From contig NZ_QKZO01000002.1 in the NCBI RefSeq assembly GCF_003254295.1, positions 142,820 through 206,819 on the forward strand: 64,000 nt of DNA. The letters are read 5' to 3'. The translations under genes were made by a program, and so were the position numbers. Below the pieces are notes generated by a model, which did not search any database, was not told where the DNA came from, and saw nothing but the letters and a program-made list of their open reading frames with translations. This document shows positions 56,899 to 64,000 of this stretch, in pieces. Numbering within the stretch: position 1 is the first letter of the stretch; each line of letters opens with the position of its first letter. The DNA is from Rhodobacter capsulatus. GTDB taxonomy: Bacteria; Pseudomonadota; Alphaproteobacteria; Rhodobacterales; Rhodobacteraceae.

Positions 56899-57578
56899 TT
56901 CGCCGCCGACAGGCCCAGCGTCAGCAACTCGGCCGCGTGCTTGAAACTGGCCTTGTCCGCGCTCAGCACCTCGGCGGCGCGGCTGACCGTGCTGTCGGCC
57001 ACCGGCGCCCCGGAAAAGGTCTTCACCCCGGAATTGATCTGTTGCAGCTCTTCCTTGACCGCCACGCCATCCGCCGTGCCCGCCTCCAGATCGGCGACGA
57101 TCGCCCGCAGCCGGTCAGTGTGGCTGTCAAGCGCCCCGTCCTCGGGCCGGGTCTCGATATAGGTGCGGATCGCCCAGCCCGCCTTTTGCCCCAGCACCGG
57201 GCCAAAGGCGGGCATCTTCGTCGTGCCGTCCTGGGTGTAGCCGTGCTGGAACCGCTCGGCGAACCATTCATCGCCATATTCCTCGGCCTCGAGAAAGCGC
57301 AGATCCGGCGCCAGCCCCCCCGAAACCGCGCCCAGCCCATGGCAGCGCGCGCAATTCTGGTTGAAGCCGGAATCGCCGATCTTCACCGCCGCCTTCCAGA
57401 CCTCCTCGCCCGCCGTGTCGGCGCGATAGGGGTTTTCGGTCAGCCATTCCTCGCCCACCTCGGGCAGGGCATCGGTGTTCACCGGCTGCGGCGCCACATC
57501 GCCATGCGCCAGAAGCGGCCCCGGAAGACCGGCCAGCAGCAGGGCCGCAAGGAAACGGCGGTTGCGGACGTCGAGCAT
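56895..57578 (-). CDS. pedF: PedF-type c-type cytochrome of PQQ alcohol oxidation
   Basis: 227 residues: signal peptide cleaved after LLA (residue 24), one heme site C76-x-x-C79-H80 in NQNCARCHGLGAVSGGLAPD, and a Met-rich distal segment (TTKMPAFGPVLGQKAGWAIR). This is the cytochrome c550 family associated with PQQ ethanol/methanol dehydrogenases, the likely electron acceptor. ATG 57576-57578 follows AGGGAGAGAG. Shared motif upstream at 57637-57651. No dehydrogenase gene is in the window. Confidence 0.88.
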   Translation of the reverse strand: MLDVRNRRFLAALLLAGLPGPLLAHGDVAPQPVNTDALPEVGEEWLTENPYRADTAGEEVWKAAVKIGDSGFNQNCARCHGLGAVSGGLAPDLRFLEAEEYGDEWFAERFQHGYTQDGTTKMPAFGPVLGQKAGWAIRTYIETRPEDGALDSHTDRLRAIVADLEAGTADGVAVKEELQQINSGVKTFSGAPVADSTVSRAAEVLSADKASFKHAAELLTLGLSAAK

Positions 57579-57636
57579 CTCTCTCTCCCTAACGATCGGT
57601 GCTGCCAAGGTGGTAACGGCGCGGGCCTGTCCGCGG

Positions 57637-57651
57637 CCATTCGACCTTGGT
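57637..57651 (-). promoter_or_regulatory. Shared motif ACCAAGGTCGAATGG upstream of pedF
   Basis: 14 of 15 bases identical to the motif before the nosR-like gene, in the same orientation relative to its gene, 59 bases before the start codon. Confidence 0.5.
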
Positions 57652-57708
57652 CGGGGGGGGCGGGGTCTGCCGCGATCCTGCCCCAGCCGCGGTCGGGGGC
57701 GTATTGGC

Positions 57709-57723
57709 CATTGGTCTAATAGG
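57709..57723 (+). promoter_or_regulatory. Weaker motif copy upstream of the ABC importer
   Basis: CATTGGTCTAATAGG matches 11 of 15 bases of CCAAGGTCGAATAGG, 52 bases before the start codon. Weak on its own; listed because of the two better copies nearby. Confidence 0.3.
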
Positions 57724-57774
57724 AAGGCCGGGGGGGCGCGGTTAGCCTTTGCGCACCGAATGAGGGAGGAGACG

Positions 57775-58755
57775 ATGATCAGAATGACGCGCCGGGCCGC
57801 GCTGGCCTCGGGCCTTGCGGCGATGCTGGCCGGGGCCGCCCCCGCGCGGGCGCAGGATCTGCCGGTGCTGACCGTGGCGGCGCTGGAAGGCGGCACGGTG
57901 AGCTGGGAACTCGACACGATCCGGCATTACGGTCTGGACACCGCGAACGGGTTCCGGCTGCAGGTGCTGGCCGTCGCGGGCAACCCCGCGGCCGAGGTGG
58001 CGTTGCAGGGGGGCGCGGCCGAGGCGATCGTGACCGACTGGTTCTGGGTCGCGCGGATGCGCGCCGCGGGCAGGGATTTCACCTTCATCCCCTATTCGCG
58101 CGCGGTCGGCGGGCTTTTGGTCAGGCCGCAAGCGGGGATCGTCGATCTGACGGATCTGAAAGGGAAAAAGATCGGCATCGCGGGCGGGCCGCTGGACAAG
58201 AGCTGGCTGATCCTGCGCGCCTATGCGCGCCAGAAATACGGCATGGATCTGGCGAAGGAGACCGAGCAGGTCTTCGGCGCGCCGCCCTTGATCATGGAGG
58301 CCGCGCTTTCGGGCGAGGTCGATGCGGCGATCAACTTCTGGCATTTCGGCGCCAAGATGCAGGCGCGGGGGATGGAGACGCTGGTCTCGACCGCGGACGC
58401 GGCGACGGCGCTGGGGCTGGACCCGGAAACGCCGCTTCTGGGCTATGTCTTCTCGGAGCAGCTCGCGCAGGACAAGCCCGCCGCGGTGGCCGGTCTGCGC
58501 GCGGCTTCAAAGGCGGCCAAGGCGCTTCTGGCCAGCGATGACGCGGCCTTTGCCCGGCTGCGCGCGATCATGAATGCGACATCCGATGCGCAATATCTGG
58601 CGCTGGTGGCGGGCTATCGGGCGGGCATCCCGACCGATGCGCCGGTCGATGCGGCCGCGGCCGACAAGATGCTGAAGCTGATGGCCGGGATCGGCGGCGA
58701 GGAGCTTCTGGGCCCGGTCCGGGATCTGCCCCCGGGCACATTCCTGGCGAACTGA
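57775..58755 (+). CDS. ABC importer substrate-binding protein (ThiY/SsuA/NMT1-like)
   Basis: 326 residues with a Tat-like signal (RMTRRAALASGLAAMLAG, cleaved near ARAQ) and an NMT1/SsuA fold (DLPVLTVAALEGGTVSWEL, LKGKKIGIAGGPLDKSWLI, MEAALSGEVDAAINFWHFG). Family members bind HMP, sulfonates, nitrate or other small anions; the ligand here is unknown. ATG 57775 has TGAGGGAGGAGACG before it. TGATG overlap with the permease. Lies within the PQQ accessory region, so its ligand may relate to that system. Confidence 0.87.
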   Translation: MIRMTRRAALASGLAAMLAGAAPARAQDLPVLTVAALEGGTVSWELDTIRHYGLDTANGFRLQVLAVAGNPAAEVALQGGAAEAIVTDWFWVARMRAAGRDFTFIPYSRAVGGLLVRPQAGIVDLTDLKGKKIGIAGGPLDKSWLILRAYARQKYGMDLAKETEQVFGAPPLIMEAALSGEVDAAINFWHFGAKMQARGMETLVSTADAATALGLDPETPLLGYVFSEQLAQDKPAAVAGLRAASKAAKALLASDDAAFARLRAIMNATSDAQYLALVAGYRAGIPTDAPVDAAAADKMLKLMAGIGGEELLGPVRDLPPGTFLAN

Positions 58756-59582
58756 TGGTCAGCATGGCGCGCAAGCCGCAACCCGTCGCGGGGGGGGCGA
58801 TCATCGCCCCTTCTGCCATGCCGGGCGGGCGGGAATGGCGCGCGGTCGGGCGCACGGCGGTTTCGATCCTGGCGGCGCTGCTGCTTTGGGCGGCGATCGC
58901 GGCGGTGCTGGGCGATCCGTCCCATGCGCCCGGGCCGCAGCAGGTGCTGCCGCAGCTGGCCGAGGGGCTGGTCTCGGGGCGGATGCTGCCCGATCTGGGC
59001 GCGACGCTGGCGCGGGTGGGGGCGTCCTTCGCTCTGGCGATGCTGGCGGGGACGGTGCTGGGCATCGTGCTGGGCCTGTCGCGGCGGGTGAACGACTGGT
59101 TCGACCCCTGGCTGACGATCTGGAACAACATCCCGGCGCTGGTGCTGATCGTGCTGTGTTACCTCTGGATCGGGCTGAACGAGACCGCGGCGATCACCGC
59201 CGTCGCCTTGAACAAGGTGCCGCTGGTGGCGGTGATCCTGCGCGAGGGCGTGCGGGCGCGGGACCCGGCGCTGTCGGAAATGGCCCGTGTCTTCGGCATG
59301 GGATTTGTCGCGCGGCACCGCCATATCCTGATCCCGCAGCTGATGCCGCATCTGATCGCCGCGGCGCGGGCGGGGCTTTCGCTGATCTGGAAGGTCGTGC
59401 TGGTGGTCGAATTTCTGGGCCGCTCGAACGGGATCGGCTTTCGCATCCATCTGAATTTCCAGATGTTCGACATTGCCGGGGTGCTCGCCTGGGCGGCGGC
59501 TTTCGTCTGCGTGATGCTGGCCGTCGAATGGCTGATCCTGGCGCCGCTTTCGGGGCGGGCGAACCGCTGGAGACGGGAATGA
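58755..59582 (+). CDS. ABC importer permease (SsuC/TauC/ThiX-like)
   Basis: 275 residues, six membrane spans, with the EAA loop visible as RVFGMGFVARHRHILIPQLM, the site that docks the ATPase. The N-terminal 35 residues are polar and cytoplasmic. Coupled by overlap to the binding protein (TGATG) and ATPase (ATGA). Confidence 0.92.
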   Translation: MVSMARKPQPVAGGAIIAPSAMPGGREWRAVGRTAVSILAALLLWAAIAAVLGDPSHAPGPQQVLPQLAEGLVSGRMLPDLGATLARVGASFALAMLAGTVLGIVLGLSRRVNDWFDPWLTIWNNIPALVLIVLCYLWIGLNETAAITAVALNKVPLVAVILREGVRARDPALSEMARVFGMGFVARHRHILIPQLMPHLIAAARAGLSLIWKVVLVVEFLGRSNGIGFRIHLNFQMFDIAGVLAWAAAFVCVMLAVEWLILAPLSGRANRWRRE

Positions 59583-60172
59583 TCGCGCTTGATCTGACGG
59601 AAAAGCGCTTTGGCGCGACGGTCATTCTGGGCGCGCTGCGCCTGCGGGTCGAGCCGGGCGAGGTGCTGGGGATTGCCGGGCCCTCCGGCTCTGGCAAATC
59701 GACGCTGCTGCGCATCCTGGCCGGGGTGGACACGCGGTTTCGCGGCACGTTGCAGGGGCCAAGCCGCCGCGCGATGGTGTTTCAGGAGCCCAATCTGATG
59801 CCCTGGCGGCGGGTGGTGGACAATATCATCCTGCCGACCGGGGTCGATGCGGCAACCGCCGAGGCCTGGCTTTCCCGCGTCGGTCTGGCGGGCTATGGCG
59901 CGCATTGGCCGGGGCAGCTGTCGCTGGGTCAGGCGCGCCGGGTGGGGCTGGCGCGGGCCTTTGCGGCGCGGCCCGAGCTGCTCATTCTGGACGAGCCTTT
60001 CGTGTCGCTTGATGCGGGCCGGGTCGAGGAACTGCTCGAGCTGACGGCGGATCTGATCGCCGAGACGCGCCCGGCGGTGGTGCTGGCCTCGCATGCGGCG
60101 CTGGAGTTGGACCGGCTGGCCACGCGCCGCGCGCGGCTCTCGGGCCGTCCGGCGCGGCTGAGCGAGGGGTGA
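59579..60172 (+). CDS. ABC importer ATPase (short SsuB-like)
   Basis: 197 residues, shorter than the usual 240-260, but with Walker A GPSGSGKST, a Q-loop FQEPNLMPWRRVVDNI typical of nitrate/sulfonate importers, signature LSLGQARRV (LSGGQ with one change), Walker B LLILDEPF, and a switch His in VVLASHAA. Complete but lacks the C-terminal extension. Third gene of the importer operon. Confidence 0.92.
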   Translation: MIALDLTEKRFGATVILGALRLRVEPGEVLGIAGPSGSGKSTLLRILAGVDTRFRGTLQGPSRRAMVFQEPNLMPWRRVVDNIILPTGVDAATAEAWLSRVGLAGYGAHWPGQLSLGQARRVGLARAFAARPELLILDEPFVSLDAGRVEELLELTADLIAETRPAVVLASHAALELDRLATRRARLSGRPARLSEG

Positions 60173-60178
60173 CGATCT

Positions 60179-60200
60179 GGCCAAGGCCATCGCCTTGGCC
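60179..60200 (+). terminator. Hairpin after the ABC importer operon
   Basis: GGCCAAGGC-CATC-GCCTTGGCC, a perfect 9-bp stem 7 bases after the ATPase stop. There is no T-run, so termination is likely but not certain. Confidence 0.45.
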
Positions 60201-60357
60201 CTGCGGAACAGATGCCCCAAGACCGCCCAGGGCCCAAAGGCCCTCGGGCAGCGCCCGCCCCGCCCATGGCGGGCGCTTCTCGCCCGCCGGGCCGGGCGCT
60301 GCCCTCTGACATTGCTTGCGGAAGCGGTCTTGTCGCGGGCGTGGCGCTGGCGGGCGG

Positions 60358-60376
60358 GGAAAGGCGATGCCTTTCC
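60358..60376 (-). terminator. Hairpin after the ABC-2 operon
   Basis: GGAAAGGC-ATC-GCCTTTCC, 20 bases beyond the permease stop on the minus strand. No strong T-run. Confidence 0.4.
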
Positions 60377-60395
60377 TGATCCGCCCGATCCGGGC

Positions 60396-61199
60396 CTACT
60401 CCCCCTTCGGCCGCCGTGTCCGCGCCGGTTCATAGCCCCAAAGCGCCAGCGCGAAGAACACCGCCGTCGCCCCCGCCGTCACCGCCAGCGACAGCGCATT
60501 GCCTTGCAGATAAAGCGAAAACCGGATCAGCTCGACCGCATGGGTGAAGGGGTTGAGACGGCAGATCCAGGCCAGCGCGGGCGAGGCCTCCTGCATCTTC
60601 CAGATCGGGTAAAGCGCCGAGGACAGGAAGAACATCGGGAAGATCACGAAATTCATCACCCCGGCGAAATTTTCCAGCTGCCGGACCCGGGCGGACAGAA
60701 GCAGGCCAAGCGACCCCAGCATCAGCCCCGAAAGAAGCAGCGCGGGCACGGCGGCCAGATAGCCGAGCGGCGGCAGATGGATGCCATAAGCCCAGCCCAC
60801 GCCCAGAAAGACCGCCACCTGCACCAGCCCGACCAGCGCCCCCGCCAGCAGCTTCGTGCCCAGAAGGAACCAGCGCGGCCAGGGCGCCGTCAGCATCAGC
60901 CGCATCGTGCCGCTTTCGCGGTCATTGACCAGCGAAAGCGCGCTTTGCATGGCGGAAAACAGCAGGATCATCCCGCACAGCCCCGGCGCGATATAGGTTT
61001 CATAGGTGATATAGGTGCGATAGGGCGGAATGATCGACATCCCCAAAGCGGCGCGAAAGCCCGCGGCAAAGACGAAAAGCCACACCAGCGGGCGCACCAG
61101 CGCCGCCAGAAAGCGTTCTCGCTGGCTCAGGAACCGGGCCAGTTCGCGCGCCATGATGGCGCCTGCGGCGCGCAGGGCTCTGGTAGTGGCGGCCCTCAT
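60396..61199 (-). CDS. ABC-2 permease of a PQQ-dehydrogenase-associated transporter
   Basis: 267 residues, six membrane spans, ABC-2 fold (LARFLSQRERFLAALVRPLV start; ESGTMRLMLTAPWPRWFLLG amphipathic segment; GLLLSARVRQLENFAGVMNF; CRLNPFTHAVELIRFSLY). This matches the permease class found with PQQ-dependent alcohol dehydrogenases (TIGR03861 type) and, by gene order, LutF of the lanthanide-uptake cluster of Methylorubrum. Overlaps its ATPase as ATGA. Confidence 0.85.
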   Translation of the reverse strand: MRAATTRALRAAGAIMARELARFLSQRERFLAALVRPLVWLFVFAAGFRAALGMSIIPPYRTYITYETYIAPGLCGMILLFSAMQSALSLVNDRESGTMRLMLTAPWPRWFLLGTKLLAGALVGLVQVAVFLGVGWAYGIHLPPLGYLAAVPALLLSGLMLGSLGLLLSARVRQLENFAGVMNFVIFPMFFLSSALYPIWKMQEASPALAWICRLNPFTHAVELIRFSLYLQGNALSLAVTAGATAVFFALALWGYEPARTRRPKGE

Positions 61200-61918
61200 G
61201 CTACGGCTCCGGTCCGGGCCAGAAACCAGTCGGGCAGGGGTGTGGCGCCCCGCAAGCCGCCGACCGCGCCCGCGGCGGCGACGCGGCCGCGATGCAACAG
61301 CACCATGTCGTCGCTGTCGCGCAATTCATCGACCAGATGCGTCGCCCAAACCACGCTGATGCCGGTTGCGGCCAGATCATGCACATGCGCGGTGATCGCG
61401 GCGCGGGCGGGCGCATCCAGCCCCACCGTCGGCTCGTCGAGCAGCAAAAGCCGCGGCCGGTGGATCAGCGCGCGGGCAATCTCCATCCGCCGCCGGTGCC
61501 CGCCATTGAGCCTGCCGACTTTTTCCCCCGCCCGTTCCGCCATGCCAAGCCGGGTCAGGGCTTCCTCGATCCGGGCCTCGGTCTCGGGGCGCGTCAGCCC
61601 CTGCAGCGCCGCGAAATAGCGCAGGTTCGCCGCCACCGTCCGGTCCAGATCCTGCGTGGGCTGCTGGAACACCACCCCGATCCCGGCCAACGCCGCGCGC
61701 GGGGCGCGGCCCATGTCCACCCCCGCGACGCTCACCACGCCGGGGCGCGGCCGGATCAGCCCGGTCAAGACCGCCATCAAGGTTGATTTGCCCGCCCCGT
61801 TCGGGCCCAGAAGCGCGCAAAAGCGCCCCGCGGGCAGGGTGAAGCTGACGGCGTCAAGCGCGGTCTTCGCGCCCCAGCGATGGCTCAGCCCCGCGACGGC
61901 AAGGGCGGGCTCAGTCAA
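61196..61918 (-). CDS. ABC-2 ATPase of the PQQ-associated transporter
   Basis: 240 residues: Walker A GPNGAGKST, Q-loop VVFQQPTQDLDRTV, Walker B LLLLDEPTVGLD, and an unusual signature GRLNGGHRRRMEIARAL in place of LSGGQ, typical of the TIGR03864 family of PQQ systems (LutE-like). The start is uncertain: TTG at 61918 gives LTEPALAVAGLSH; an ATG at 61972 would overlap the upstream gene by 62 bases. I list the TTG. Confidence 0.87.
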   Translation of the reverse strand: MTEPALAVAGLSHRWGAKTALDAVSFTLPAGRFCALLGPNGAGKSTLMAVLTGLIRPRPGVVSVAGVDMGRAPRAALAGIGVVFQQPTQDLDRTVAANLRYFAALQGLTRPETEARIEEALTRLGMAERAGEKVGRLNGGHRRRMEIARALIHRPRLLLLDEPTVGLDAPARAAITAHVHDLAATGISVVWATHLVDELRDSDDMVLLHRGRVAAAGAVGGLRGATPLPDWFLARTGAVA

Positions 61919-62336
61919 TGGTGATCGCCAGACGCTGATCGGACCCTTTTGCCCCCGGGATTTCAAGCACATAAGACCCGGGCTTCACCGCGACGAAGCC
62001 GATTTCCATCGTGCCCGCCTGATCGAATTCGATCGAATGCAGCCCCATCGGGCGGATTTCCAGCCCCTCGATCACCACCTCGTCGACCCAGATCGCGCGG
62101 AAGAAATCGCCGCCCGAAAGCCCGATCTCGCCCGAGCCGTCGGCGGTGATCTCGACCTCGTAATAGCGGCCCGATTTCAGCGCCCAGGGCCCGCCCAAGG
62201 GCTCGCCGACCGAAAGCATCACCTCGGGCAGGGTCTGTTTGTTCGGCCCCGCCAGAAGGCCTGCGGGGGCGTCATCATCTTCGGCCAAGGCCGGGGTGGC
62301 CAAGGCAAGGGCGAGCAGCAGCGGGAAAAGGCGCAT
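61911..62336 (-). CDS. Exported beta-rich protein of the PQQ-associated cluster
   Basis: 141 residues: signal peptide MRLFPLLLALALATPALA, then a beta-rich domain with YYEVEITADGSGEIGLSGGD, MGLHSIEFDQAGTMEIGFVA, and KPGSYVLEIPGA. The end resembles a cupredoxin turn, but no Cys and no copper-ligand pattern is present. Unknown function; a protein at this position occurs in lanthanide/PQQ clusters (LutB-like by place only). It lies between the beta-propeller and ATPase genes, nine bases after the former. Confidence 0.75.
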   Translation of the reverse strand: MRLFPLLLALALATPALAEDDDAPAGLLAGPNKQTLPEVMLSVGEPLGGPWALKSGRYYEVEITADGSGEIGLSGGDFFRAIWVDEVVIEGLEIRPMGLHSIEFDQAGTMEIGFVAVKPGSYVLEIPGAKGSDQRLAITID

Positions 62337-62344
62337 GGGAACTC

Positions 62345-63307
62345 CTATTGCGGGGTGGGGCGGGCGGCGGCCCCCCAGGGGAAGCGGCCGACCTTGATCG
62401 TGGCAAGGGGCTCTAGCGTGGCGAGGTCGATCACCGTCACATCGCCTGAAACCCCGTTCGTGGTGAAAAGCCGGGTCTGATCGGGCGAAAGCGCCATGTG
62501 CCAGACGCGGCGGCCGACCATGATGTAGCGCTCGACCTGCAGGGTCTTGGCATCGACCACGGCCAGATGGTTGGCGGGGCCGAGCGCCACGAAAACCCGG
62601 GCGGCATCGGGCGAGAACCTCATCCCCACGGGTTGCAGCTTTTCCGCCCGCACGCCCGGAATTTCAAAGGAAATCTTGCCCTTCTCGGTCTGTGTTGCGG
62701 CATCGAACACCGTCACCGTGCCGCCGATTTCGGAACTGACCCAAAGTTCCGCGCCATCGGGAGAAAATTCGGCGTGCCGCGGGCGGCTGTCGACCAGCGT
62801 GTTCGCGACGATCCGATGCGTCGCCGTGTCGATCCAATGCGCCATGTTGGTGGTTTCCGAGGTCGTCACCTGCAGCTTGCCGTCGGGGGAAATCCCCATC
62901 CCCTCGGGCTCGACGCCGACATCGATCTGCGCCACCACAGAGCGGCTTTGCGTGTCGACGACGGTGGTGATCGCGTCATCCTCGTTCGCGATGTACAAAA
63001 GCCGGTCATCGGGGGCGAGCACGAATTGCTCGGGGTCCTCGCCCGAGGGCAGGTCATGCAGGATCGCCCCGGTGTCCGGGTCCATCACCTGCACCGCGTC
63101 GCTGTCCGAGGCGCAGATGTAAAGCCGCTTGAAATCGCGCGAAAAGGTGATGCCGCGCGGGCGTTCGCCGGTGGGGTAGGTGGCCTTGACGGCCAGCGTC
63201 GCCACGTCGATCACGCTCACCGTGTCGTCGGATTCGTTCGTCACCCAGATTTCATCGGCCATCGCGGGCGTGGCGAGCAAGGTGGTCAGCAAAAGGGCGC
63301 GGATCAT
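62345..63307 (-). CDS. YVTN beta-propeller protein of the PQQ-associated cluster
   Basis: 320 residues with a signal peptide (MIRALLLTTLLATPAMA) and about seven repeats of the YVTN type (VTNESDDTVSVIDVATLAVK, IANEDDAITTVVDTQSRSV, VSSEIGGTVTVFDAATQTEK, FTTNGVSGDVTVIDLATLEP). This is the PQQ-dependent catabolism-associated propeller (TIGR03866), LutD-like by order. ATG at 63305-63307 overlaps the stop of the binding protein (ATGA). Exported, function unknown. Confidence 0.87.
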   Translation of the reverse strand: MIRALLLTTLLATPAMADEIWVTNESDDTVSVIDVATLAVKATYPTGERPRGITFSRDFKRLYICASDSDAVQVMDPDTGAILHDLPSGEDPEQFVLAPDDRLLYIANEDDAITTVVDTQSRSVVAQIDVGVEPEGMGISPDGKLQVTTSETTNMAHWIDTATHRIVANTLVDSRPRHAEFSPDGAELWVSSEIGGTVTVFDAATQTEKGKISFEIPGVRAEKLQPVGMRFSPDAARVFVALGPANHLAVVDAKTLQVERYIMVGRRVWHMALSPDQTRLFTTNGVSGDVTVIDLATLEPLATIKVGRFPWGAAARPTPQ

Positions 63308-64000
63308 AGATTGGCTCCGAAGGCTTTGCACAGGGTTTCGGGGCGGTCGGTGCCCAGCGTGTCAAGTTCGTTCGTCTGGTGCAGGAAGCCTTCCAGCGGG
63401 GCCATCGCCACCACGGCGCGCTCGGTCACCAGCGGCATCGGCTGGCGCATCTGCCCGTCCCAGGGGCGGAAGCTGACCGGCTGGCCGAGGAAGGCGGCGA
63501 TCCGCGCCTTGTCCGAAAGCAGGAAGCTGCGCAGGTCCGCGGGATCGGCGGTCCCTGTGCGGGTGCGCGCATCCGAAATCGCGGCGATGGCGGCCCAGGC
63601 CGAGAAATCCGCGTCCTGCATCGGGCGGCTTGCGGTCTGGCGAAAGCGCACTTGCAGCTGTGCTGCGCCGTAGTCTTCGACCACCTCGGTCCAGCCTTTC
63701 GCACTCAGCCCCTCGGAGCCCGCGACGGGGCGCGGCAACCAGGTGTTGAAGGGGATGTAGCGGGCGAAATCGCCGCGTTCGTCGGCCACAAGCAGCAGGT
63801 CATGTTCGGGCAGATCTTGCGTGAAGAGCGGCACCTCGGCCGCGCCGGACCGGCGCATGTCGGCAGTGAGCGGCCAGTCCTTTTCGCCCGCAAGCGTCAG
63901 GCCGAATTTCGCCAGGCTGGTTTTCAGCGCCGCGGCAAAGGCGCGGTCCTCGGGCTGCGGGCCGGTGATCAGCGCAAGGCTTTGCCAGCGTTTCGCCCGC
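63304..64000 (-). CDS. PQQ-associated ABC substrate-binding protein (TIGR03863-type), 5' cut by window
   Basis: The frame is open to the right edge: 231 residues of the C-terminal part with WQSLALITGPQPEDRAFAAA, DLLLVADERGDFARYIPFNT, FSAWAAIAAISDARTRTGTA and a C-terminal ETLCKAFGANL. This matches the ABC binding component of PQQ-dependent alcohol dehydrogenase systems (LutA in the lanthanide cluster). An internal ATG at 63858 is not the start. Coupled to the propeller gene. Confidence 0.8.
   Translation of the reverse strand, partial: RAKRWQSLALITGPQPEDRAFAAALKTSLAKFGLTLAGEKDWPLTADMRRSGAAEVPLFTQDLPEHDLLLVADERGDFARYIPFNTWLPRPVAGSEGLSAKGWTEVVEDYGAAQLQVRFRQTASRPMQDADFSAWAAIAAISDARTRTGTADPADLRSFLLSDKARIAAFLGQPVSFRPWDGQMRQPMPLVTERAVVAMAPLEGFLHQTNELDTLGTDRPETLCKAFGANL

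Overview
The window looks like a chromosomal stretch of a Rhodobacterales alphaproteobacterium, most probably Rhodobacter capsulatus or a close relative. It is very GC-rich, many genes overlap by ATGA, GTGA or TGATG, and the ferredoxin-NADP reductase at 304-1116 reads almost like the R. capsulatus FPR as I remember it. I see no rRNA, tRNA, CRISPR array, insertion sequence or prophage.

Layout: 1-5.8 kb is sulfur assimilation. It holds FPR and a tightly packed minus-strand operon (siroheme methyltransferase, DUF2849, sulfite reductase, APS/PAPS reductase, DUF934), with a divergent Lrp-type regulator. 5.9-16 kb is mixed housekeeping: tpiA, an A-type Fe-S carrier, Old Yellow Enzyme, SufT, tgt, a PAQR protein, a ThiE-like/P-loop kinase pair, TrmJ, a degenerate COX15/CtaA-like protein and an M32 carboxypeptidase. 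16-21 kb has a membrane hydrolase, an M48 protease, a VWA/CoxE protein and a DUF2927 lipoprotein. 21.4-23.6 kb is a methyl-folate/corrinoid module of the split methionine synthase type. 24-30.4 kb has Ppx/GppA-RlmE, a GAF-Fis regulator next to an aldehyde dehydrogenase, a UPF0114 protein and an AraC regulator.

30.5-43.7 kb is miaA and then the large plus-strand envelope run pyrH-frr-uppS-cdsA-dxr-rseP-(57-aa protein)-bamA-skp-fabZ-lpxA-lpxI-lpxB. It makes the lipid carrier, CDP-diacylglycerol, isoprenoid precursors and lipid A, and assembles outer-membrane proteins. lpxD is not in this run.

43.7-52.9 kb is a six-gene minus-strand operon. It joins a transglutaminase/DUF2126 protein, a circularly permuted ATP-grasp/alpha-E protein and a second transglutaminase to the three subunits of 5-oxoprolinase. 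The physical coupling suggests a peptide or amide metabolite whose pyroglutamate product is recycled.

53.1-64 kb is the most unusual region. A NosR/NirI-like flavin-polyferredoxin membrane protein and its ApbE flavin transferase lie next to the accessory genes of a PQQ-dependent alcohol dehydrogenase system: XoxJ-like binding protein, PedF-type cytochrome c, an extra ABC importer, an ABC-2 exporter-type pair, a beta-propeller and a TIGR03863-type binding protein. The dehydrogenase itself is not in the window and would be expected beyond the right edge. Similar upstream motifs (ACCAAGGTCGAATRG) tie nosR-like and pedF together.

Six copies of a long palindromic intergenic element (about 105-190 bp) are scattered through the first 27 kb.
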